NCBI GenBank assembly: GCA_026129905.1
Contig: JAHCHE010000024.1
Coordinates: forward strand, 1 to 64,000
Origin: Bryobacteraceae bacterium
Lineage (GTDB): Bacteria; Acidobacteriota; Terriglobia; Bryobacterales; Bryobacteraceae
Direction of reading: 5' to 3'
Length of the DNA: 64,000 nucleotides
Shown: in pieces, positions 58,598-64,000 of the stretch
Numbering within the stretch: position 1 is the first letter of the stretch
Layout of the letters: each line of letters starts with the position of its first letter
Translations under genes and position numbers: made by a program
Notes under the pieces: model-generated
Database searches by the model: none
The model's input: the letters and a program-made list of their open reading frames with translations, nothing else
Told to the model about the DNA's origin: nothing

Positions 58598-60993
58598 GAC
58601 GCGCCGCAGCGCTGCTTCTCGCGGCCGTCGCATCGGCCGCCGCGGCGAGCCCTCCGGCGCCCGAGAGCTTCTTCGGTCACCGCATGGGAGCGGACCGCAA
58701 GCTGGCCGGCTGGGACCAGGTTGTCTCGTACTTCAAGCAGCTCGACGCCGCCAGCAACCGGGTAAAGGTGGACGTAATCGGCGCCAGCGTGGACGGACGC
58801 CCGTTAATCGCCGCGACGATCGCCGCCTCGGCCACCATGCGCGACCTGGAGCGGTACCGAAGCATACAGGGACGGCTCGCCGATCCGCGCCGCACGCCGG
58901 CCGCCGGCGCGGAGATGCTGTTCGAGCAGGGCAAGGCGATCGTGATGATCACCTGCTCGATCCACTCCACCGAGGTGGCCTCCACGCATACCGCCATCGA
59001 GTTCGCCCACCGCATGGCCACCGCGTCGGACCATAAGACGCGCGCGATCCTCGACAACACCATTTTCCTGCTGGTCCCGTCGCTGAATCCCGACGGGGTC
59101 GAGATCGTCCGCCGGTGGTACGAGAAGACGCTCGGCACGCCGTACGAAGGCTCCTCGCCGCCGGAGCTGTATCACCGCTACCTCGGCCACGACAACAACC
59201 GCGACTGGTACATCTTCTCGCAGCCGGAAACGCGCGCCGTCGTCGCCAGGCTGCACAACGAGTGGCATCCGCAGATCGTCTACGACGTCCACCAGCAAAG
59301 CCCCTACGCTTCGCGGATGTTCGTGCCGCCGTGGATGGATCCCATCGAGCCGAATATCGACCCCATCCTGGCGCAGCTCTGCAACATGATCGGGATGGGG
59401 ATGGCGGCCGACCTCACCGCGGCAGGCAAGACGGGGGTGGTGGTCAACGCGTTGTACGACTTTTGGACCCCGGCGCGGCACTACCAGGCGTATCACGGCG
59501 GGGCCCGTATCCTCAGTGAATCGGCCTCCGTTCGCCTGGCCACGCCGCTGAGGATCAAGCCGGAGGATATTCGCGATTCGAGCCGCGGGTATGATCCCCG
59601 GCAGAGCTCATGGAATTACCTCGAACCGTGGCGCGGAGGGAACTGGACGCTGCGCGACATCGTGGACTACCAGCTCATCGCGTGGGAATCCTGTCTGTAC
59701 CAGGCGGCTGTCCGGCGCCGGGACTTGTTGACCTCCTTCTACCGGATCGGCGTCCGCGCGGTGGAACGAACGTCGCCGTATGCGTTCGTGATTCCCGCGT
59801 CGCAGCCCGACCCCGGCTCGGCGGCGAAGATGCTGGAGACGCTGTCGTTCGGGCTGGTGGAGATCGAGCGGGCCGGCAACGACTTTGAGGCCGGCGGGCG
59901 GCGGTATCGGAAAGGCGATTACGTGATTCGTCTCCGGCAGCCGTACGGCGCCTTCGCCAAGACGCTGCTCGAGCGCCAGGATTACCCGGATCTGCGCGAG
60001 TACCCCGGCGGTCCGCCGCGCCGGCCGTATGACGTCACCGCCCATACGCTGCCGCTGCTGATGGGCGTAAAGGCCGACCTGATCGATGCGCGGTTTTCGG
60101 CGCCGCTACAGGCGGTGCGCGAGTTTCCGTTCGAGATCGAGGGCCGGCGTCCGGCCGAAGGCGGCTTGTCGGCTTGGGACGTCAGTTCGTGGAGGGAAGT
60201 CAACCGGCTGTGGAAGGCGGGCGCAACCGTCTGGCGAGAGGGAGACACAGGCGATTTCCATGCCAAGCCGGCCACGGGCGCCGCGCCGCTGAAACGTCCG
60301 CGGCTGGGGCTCTACCGCAGTTACGCGCCGGCGATGGACGAAGGTTGGACGCGCTGGCTGCTGGAGCAATTCGGCTTCGAGTATGCCGGCATTACGAACG
60401 CGGACATCGCCGCCGGCGGCCTTGCGAAGAGACTGGACGCGCTCGTGTTTCCCGATCAGAGCGAGTCGTCGATCGCGGAGGGCTACCCGAAAAATTCGAT
60501 GCCCGAGGAATTCACCGGGGGCCTGGGGGACAGCGTCGCGGAGTTGAAGGCTTTCGTCGAACAGGGCGGCGCGCTGGTGTTTCTGAACGACTCGACGCGC
60601 TTTGCGGTGAACCGTCTCGGGCTTCCGGTGAAGGACGTGGTGGAAGGCGCGGCCAGCTCCGAGTTCTATTCGCCGGGTTCGCTGCTGAACGTGACGCTGG
60701 CGGACCACCCGCTGGCGCGAGGGCTTCCCAAGGACGTCGCCATCTGGTCCCAAGGCAGCCCCGCGTGGGAGACCCGGGCAGGGGTTGAGGCAGCGTTTGT
60801 CGCCCGCTATCCGCAAACGGACATCCTCGCCTCCGGCTGGCTGCTGGGCGAGAGCCGGCTGGCGGGGCAGGCGGCGTTGCTCGAAATCCGGCAAGGCAAG
60901 GGCCGCATCGTGCTGTTCGGCATGCGGCCGCAATACCGCGCGCAGAGCTACCAGGCGTTCAAGCTTTTCTTCAACGCGATCGCCGGATACTGA
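58594..60993 (+). CDS. Secreted M14 zinc carboxypeptidase
   Basis: 799 aa from the GTG at 58594. Signal peptide (RRAAALLLAAVASAAAAS). The M14 domain (about 30-360) has 'TCSIHSTEVASTH' (HxxE ligands), 'VPSLNPDGVEIV', 'NNRDWYIFSQPE' and 'QIVYDVHQQSPYASRMF'. The long C-terminal part (400-799) contains a glutamine amidotransferase-like fold end ('ALVFLNDSTRFAVNRLG', 'GKGRIVLFGMRPQYRAQS'), frequent in large acidobacterial M14 proteins. It degrades peptides in the periplasm or outside. Confidence 0.9.
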   Translation: MRRAAALLLAAVASAAAASPPAPESFFGHRMGADRKLAGWDQVVSYFKQLDAASNRVKVDVIGASVDGRPLIAATIAASATMRDLERYRSIQGRLADPRRTPAAGAEMLFEQGKAIVMITCSIHSTEVASTHTAIEFAHRMATASDHKTRAILDNTIFLLVPSLNPDGVEIVRRWYEKTLGTPYEGSSPPELYHRYLGHDNNRDWYIFSQPETRAVVARLHNEWHPQIVYDVHQQSPYASRMFVPPWMDPIEPNIDPILAQLCNMIGMGMAADLTAAGKTGVVVNALYDFWTPARHYQAYHGGARILSESASVRLATPLRIKPEDIRDSSRGYDPRQSSWNYLEPWRGGNWTLRDIVDYQLIAWESCLYQAAVRRRDLLTSFYRIGVRAVERTSPYAFVIPASQPDPGSAAKMLETLSFGLVEIERAGNDFEAGGRRYRKGDYVIRLRQPYGAFAKTLLERQDYPDLREYPGGPPRRPYDVTAHTLPLLMGVKADLIDARFSAPLQAVREFPFEIEGRRPAEGGLSAWDVSSWREVNRLWKAGATVWREGDTGDFHAKPATGAAPLKRPRLGLYRSYAPAMDEGWTRWLLEQFGFEYAGITNADIAAGGLAKRLDALVFPDQSESSIAEGYPKNSMPEEFTGGLGDSVAELKAFVEQGGALVFLNDSTRFAVNRLGLPVKDVVEGAASSEFYSPGSLLNVTLADHPLARGLPKDVAIWSQGSPAWETRAGVEAAFVARYPQTDILASGWLLGESRLAGQAALLEIRQGKGRIVLFGMRPQYRAQSYQAFKLFFNAIAGY

Positions 60994-61001
60994 GATTGGC
61001 G

Positions 61002-61679
61002 CTATGTCGCCGCGGCGCCCGCTCCGGCGCCTCGTCCGCTCTCTCCTCGCTGCGTCCCGCCGCCGCCCAGTTCCGCGAGTTGGCGGTCGTGCAGGCGGGT
61101 GAACAGAAGCAACGAGAGAATCGACCCCGTGAAGCAGTAGAACATGTCCGACTGCGTGTCCCACACGTAGCCTTGCGCCCCGAGAAACGCATCCGCGGCC
61201 GTTCCGGTGGCGAGCGCAACCCACCACTCGATGAACTCATAGAATGCGCTCAGTCCCAGGCACGTCGAGACCACGAGGAAGGAAAGCCACCTGCCGGGGC
61301 GGAGCGGCGAGGTCCTGAGGAGGATTTCCCGCGCGATAATGGCCGGCACGAAGCCCTGCGCGAAGTGACCGACTTTGTCGTAGTTGTTCCGCGACTGGTG
61401 GAACACATCCCGAATCCAGTGGAACAGGGGAACCTCGGCGTAAGTGTAATGACCGCCGACCAAAAGAATCGTCGCATGCAGCGCGATCAATACGTATGCC
61501 AGATCGGTCAGCCGGAACCGGCGGTATGTGGCAGCCGCCAGACCGATTCCGAGCGCGGCAGGCAGGACCTCCAGGAACCAGGTGAAATAGTCGTGCGGAC
61601 GGATCGCGGACCACGCGAACACCACGGCCACGGCGGCCAGGAGTCCCAGGTGAGACCGTTTCAGCCTCGTCGAATGCAT
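61002..61679 (-). CDS. YjdF/DUF2238-like membrane protein
   Basis: 225 aa with about six membrane helices. 'GGHYTYAEVPLFHWIRDVFHQSRNNYDKVGHFAQGFVPAI' and 'SAFYEFIEWWVALATGTAADAFLGAQGYVWDTQSDMFYCFTGSI' are diagnostic of the DUF2238 family. The function is unknown. The tail is rich in Gly and Ala. Its stop is 8 bp from the M14 stop (convergent). Confidence 0.9.
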   Translation of the reverse strand: MHSTRLKRSHLGLLAAVAVVFAWSAIRPHDYFTWFLEVLPAALGIGLAAATYRRFRLTDLAYVLIALHATILLVGGHYTYAEVPLFHWIRDVFHQSRNNYDKVGHFAQGFVPAIIAREILLRTSPLRPGRWLSFLVVSTCLGLSAFYEFIEWWVALATGTAADAFLGAQGYVWDTQSDMFYCFTGSILSLLLFTRLHDRQLAELGGGGTQRGESGRGAGAGAAAT

Positions 61680-62047
61680 CTGGCTCAGTCCGTATCATAG
61701 TCGAGCCGAGCCGCGCCGGAAGGAGGGCCGCGCAACGCCGGGGCCGGGCGCAGGCGTCAACTCGGCGTCAATTCAAGGTTGCGCCGTATCTCCGCCGGGT
61801 GAACCGGATGGCCGTTCAGACAGATCCGCTTGGCAAGCAGCGATATTATGACAATATATGGCCGTGATATCTGGACGAGTTGAGAAATCTGGCAACTACT
61901 CATTCCGGCTGCCATACTCCGGAAATTGGGACTTAAAGAAGGTGAGTCGGAACTGCTGCTGAACATCGACGAGCAGCGCGCCATGAGCCGTTATCCGATA
62001 AGTGGACCGTGTAGTATGATTTGGGTGTCGGTACAGGAGGTCCACCC
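61680..62047. other. Long intergenic region upstream of the Gfo/Idh/MocA gene
   Basis: 368 bp without a supportable gene. An AT-rich middle (about 61840-61860, GATATTATGACAATATATGG) is unlike the flanks and could be a promoter. AGGAGG at 62035-62040, seven bases before the ATG, is the ribosome site. Reading frames here lack homology I recognise. Confidence 0.6.
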
Positions 62048-63280
62048 ATGGATCGGCGCAGCTTCGTCCAACTGGCGGCGGCTCCCGCGTTTGTCCCCGC
62101 AAGCGCTTTCGGCGCGAACGACCGGATCGATATCGGTTTCATCGGACTCGGCGGACGCGCCCGATGGCTGATCGAGCACGAGGAGTTTCCCGGCGGCCAG
62201 ATTGTCGCCGTGGCCGATTGCATGTTGTCGCAGTGTTACGAAGCGGCCAAGCTGAAGCCGAGCGGCGAGCGGTGGAAGAAGTATCCCGGCTATCGCCAGA
62301 TGCTCGACAAGGAAAAGCTGGACGCGGTGTTCGTCGAGACCACCACGCACGCCCGCGCGCTGATCATGATTCATGCGCTCGAAGCCGGGCTGGACGTGTA
62401 CGGAGAGAAGCCGCTCACGCTCACCATCGGGGAAGGACGCGCGCTGGCGGGCGCGGCGCGGCGGTATAACCGCGTTCTTCAGACCGGCACGCAGCAGCGC
62501 TCCATCCCGATCAACGCCTGGGCGAGCAGGTTGATCCGCGAGGGCGGCCTCGGCAAGGTCCACACGGTGATCGCCTGCAACTTCGAAGGGCCTGTCGGGT
62601 GGTATCCCAAACCGGCGCAGAAGCTTCCCGATGGGCTCGACTGGGACCAGTGGTGCAACCAGACAGAACTGCGGCCGTACCACGTCGAACTCCGCCGGCG
62701 ATGGGCCTGGTACTGGGATTACGACGGCGGCGGGCAGTCGTGGGGCGTCACCGGGTGGGGGGCGCACGCATTGGACCAGGCGCAGTGCGGGCTGGGCGCC
62801 GACGAGACCGGGCCGGTGGAGATCTGGCCGGATTCGGAAGCGCTGACGGCCAAGGTGACGATGCGCTTCGCAAACGGGACCGAACTCAAGTGCGAGGGCA
62901 AACCGCGGCCCGACCACTCGGATCTGGGCGCGATTTTCATCGGGGAGAAAGGCCGCATCGAGATCAAGCGAGGCACGTGCGTCGCCGACCCGCCGGAACT
63001 GCTCGCCGGCGCGCCGCCCGACACGCCGGAAGGGCCAGGCGAGAACCGCTACCACATCGGCAATTTCCTCGAATGCGTCCGCACGCGGGCCACGCCGAAC
63101 GCGCATGTCGAGGCCGGCCACCGGGCCTCAACGCTCTGCCACCTGGTGAACATCTGCCGCGACCTGGGGCGCAAGCTGCGCTGGGATCCGGAGGCGGAGC
63201 GGTTCGTCGGGGACGATCAGGCGAACAGCCTCGTATCGCGGCCGCGGCGGAAAGCGTACGAGCTGCCGCGGATTAGCTGA
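62048..63280 (+). CDS. Gfo/Idh/MocA family oxidoreductase with exported start
   Basis: 410 aa from the ATG at 62048. 'MDRRSFVQLAAAPAFVPASAFG' is a Tat-like signal, as in many planctomycete and acidobacterial members. The NAD(P) fold shows 'IDIGFIGLGGRARWLIEH'. The conserved 'DVYGEKPLTLTIGEGRALA' (EKP) and 'GTQQRSIPINAWASRLIREGGLGKV' mark the family. The substrate is unknown; sugar-derived compounds are usual. The 3' end overlaps the next gene's stop by 8 bp (convergent). Confidence 0.92.
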   Translation: MDRRSFVQLAAAPAFVPASAFGANDRIDIGFIGLGGRARWLIEHEEFPGGQIVAVADCMLSQCYEAAKLKPSGERWKKYPGYRQMLDKEKLDAVFVETTTHARALIMIHALEAGLDVYGEKPLTLTIGEGRALAGAARRYNRVLQTGTQQRSIPINAWASRLIREGGLGKVHTVIACNFEGPVGWYPKPAQKLPDGLDWDQWCNQTELRPYHVELRRRWAWYWDYDGGGQSWGVTGWGAHALDQAQCGLGADETGPVEIWPDSEALTAKVTMRFANGTELKCEGKPRPDHSDLGAIFIGEKGRIEIKRGTCVADPPELLAGAPPDTPEGPGENRYHIGNFLECVRTRATPNAHVEAGHRASTLCHLVNICRDLGRKLRWDPEAERFVGDDQANSLVSRPRRKAYELPRIS

Positions 63281-64000
63281 ACACCTCCCGCGCGACGCGG
63301 AAGGTATTGGCGTGCGCCTGGGCGGTGAGTTCGATGGGGTCGGCGTAGCCGCCGCCGAGCGTGATCGCCAGCGGAATGCGCCGGTAGCGGCACTGCTCCA
63401 TCACCATCCGGTCGCGTTGCTTCAGACCTTCCAGCGTGAGGGCCAGGCGTCCCAGCGTGTCCGCCGCCAGGACGTCCACGCCCGACTGGTAGAACACGAT
63501 CTGGGGACCGAAATCGAACACCGGCGGCAGGACTGCGGACAAAGCATCCAGGTACGGCTCGTCCGAAGTCCCGTCGGGAAGCGAAACATCGAGGCGGCTC
63601 TCCCGCTTGCGAAACGGGAAGTTGTTGCCGCCGTGAATCGAGAGGGTGAAGACCTCGGGCTCGGCTTCGAAGATCCGCGCCGTGCCGTCGCCCTGGTGCA
63701 CGTCGAGGTCGACCACGGCCGCCCGGCGGAGAGCGCCGCGTTTGCGCAGCCACGCCGCCGCGATGGCGATGTCGTTGAACACGCAGAAACCGGCGCCCGT
63801 TTCGCGAAACGCGTGGTGGGTGCCGCCGGCGAGGTTGCCTCCGAATCCCGCGGCCATGGCGTCGGTGACAGCCATGAGCGTGCCGCCCACCGAAGCCAGC
63901 GTTCGCCGCACGAGCGCCGGCGACCACGGGAAGCCGATGCGGCGCATTACCGCCGGCTCGACCGAGCCGTCCAGAACGGACGCAACGTAGGCCGGTTCAT
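63273..64000 (-). CDS. Histone deacetylase family protein (5' end beyond window)
   Basis: Partial: the frame is open to the right edge (reading 'EPAYVASVLDGSVEPAVMRRIGFPWS' there), so an internal ATG at 63947 is not the start. Zinc site and charge relay residues are seen in 'GGTHHAFRETGAGFCVFNDIAIAAAWL' (His pair), 'VVDLDVHQGDGTA' (Asp and His ligands) and 'YQSGVDVLAADTLGRL' (Asp). It is a class II-type acetylpolyamine/acetyl-lysine deacetylase. Confidence 0.92.
   Translation of the reverse strand, partial: EPAYVASVLDGSVEPAVMRRIGFPWSPALVRRTLASVGGTLMAVTDAMAAGFGGNLAGGTHHAFRETGAGFCVFNDIAIAAAWLRKRGALRRAAVVDLDVHQGDGTARIFEAEPEVFTLSIHGGNNFPFRKRESRLDVSLPDGTSDEPYLDALSAVLPPVFDFGPQIVFYQSGVDVLAADTLGRLALTLEGLKQRDRMVMEQCRYRRIPLAITLGGGYADPIELTAQAHANTFRVAREVFS

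Noticed and set aside
61757-61984. 75-codon minus-strand gene upstream of the oxidoreductase
   Set aside because: No ribosome site, low-complexity Ser-rich start and no recognised homology; it overlaps the likely control region.

Overview
This is a GC-rich, densely coded window. I infer an acidobacterium of the Solibacter/Bryobacterales kind. The evidence is a large MacB/FtsX-type orphan permease (ADOP type), a DUF1080 protein, many secreted peptidases and amidohydrolases, and short Tat-like signal peptides on soluble enzymes. No rRNA, tRNA, CRISPR array or complete insertion sequence is visible. The cell is clearly Gram-negative: it has a type II secretion operon, Mla lipid transport and an RND efflux pump.

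Layout. 1-10413 (minus strand): a tightly overlapped operon with an ECF sigma factor, its anti-sigma factor, a secreted protein, gspE-F-G-H-I-J-K, then GspL-, GspM- and GspC-like genes; no gspD is in the window. 10552-12880: a small AT-richer patch (DUF2335 protein plus an overlapping unknown), a PEP mutase/isocitrate lyase family gene, and an antitoxin/toxin pair whose YoeB-like toxin is frameshifted. 12931-17237: a secreted lyase-like protein, an M2 dipeptidase and an amidohydrolase. 17267-20554: an acyltransferase homologue, a polysaccharide deacetylase and a polyprenyl glycosylphosphotransferase, a likely surface-polysaccharide unit. 20585-24300: fumarase, an M16 peptidase and a P1 aminopeptidase. 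24348-27063: mlaE-F-D. 27247-30654: a peroxiredoxin, a metallo-beta-lactamase/rhodanese protein and a class V aminotransferase. 30904-36010: an amidohydrolase lipoprotein, a DUF1080 protein and the ADOP permease. 36269-36955: a decayed VapBC module. 37241-39013: two poorly known proteins.

39178-45316 is the most unusual part. It begins with a polytopic protein carrying all three CREST (ceramidase-superfamily) motifs followed by an HExxH membrane segment. Next come a lipoprotein with four PASTA units and two nearly identical copies of a gene for an N-terminal beta-domain, one membrane helix and PASTA. In the first copy the second PASTA unit is replaced, in frame, by about 145 residues of GroEL. 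That piece is almost exactly the apical domain known to work alone as a 'minichaperone'. Two further membrane proteins follow. A membrane-anchored PASTA-GroEL apical domain fusion is, as far as I know, undescribed; the alternatives are a duplication scar or an assembly chimera.

45615-51741: tetR with a palindrome in its promoter, then tolC, a membrane fusion protein and an RND pump. 51778-55193: a sialidase, and divergently a protein joining a neutral-ceramidase-like domain to a serine (class A-type) beta-lactamase domain. 55195-57710: oxyR and katA, divergent, with a recognisable OxyR site and promoter. 57830-64000: a sugar isomerase-like protein, an M14 carboxypeptidase, a YjdF-like membrane protein, a Gfo/Idh/MocA oxidoreductase and a partial histone-deacetylase-family gene cut by the right edge.
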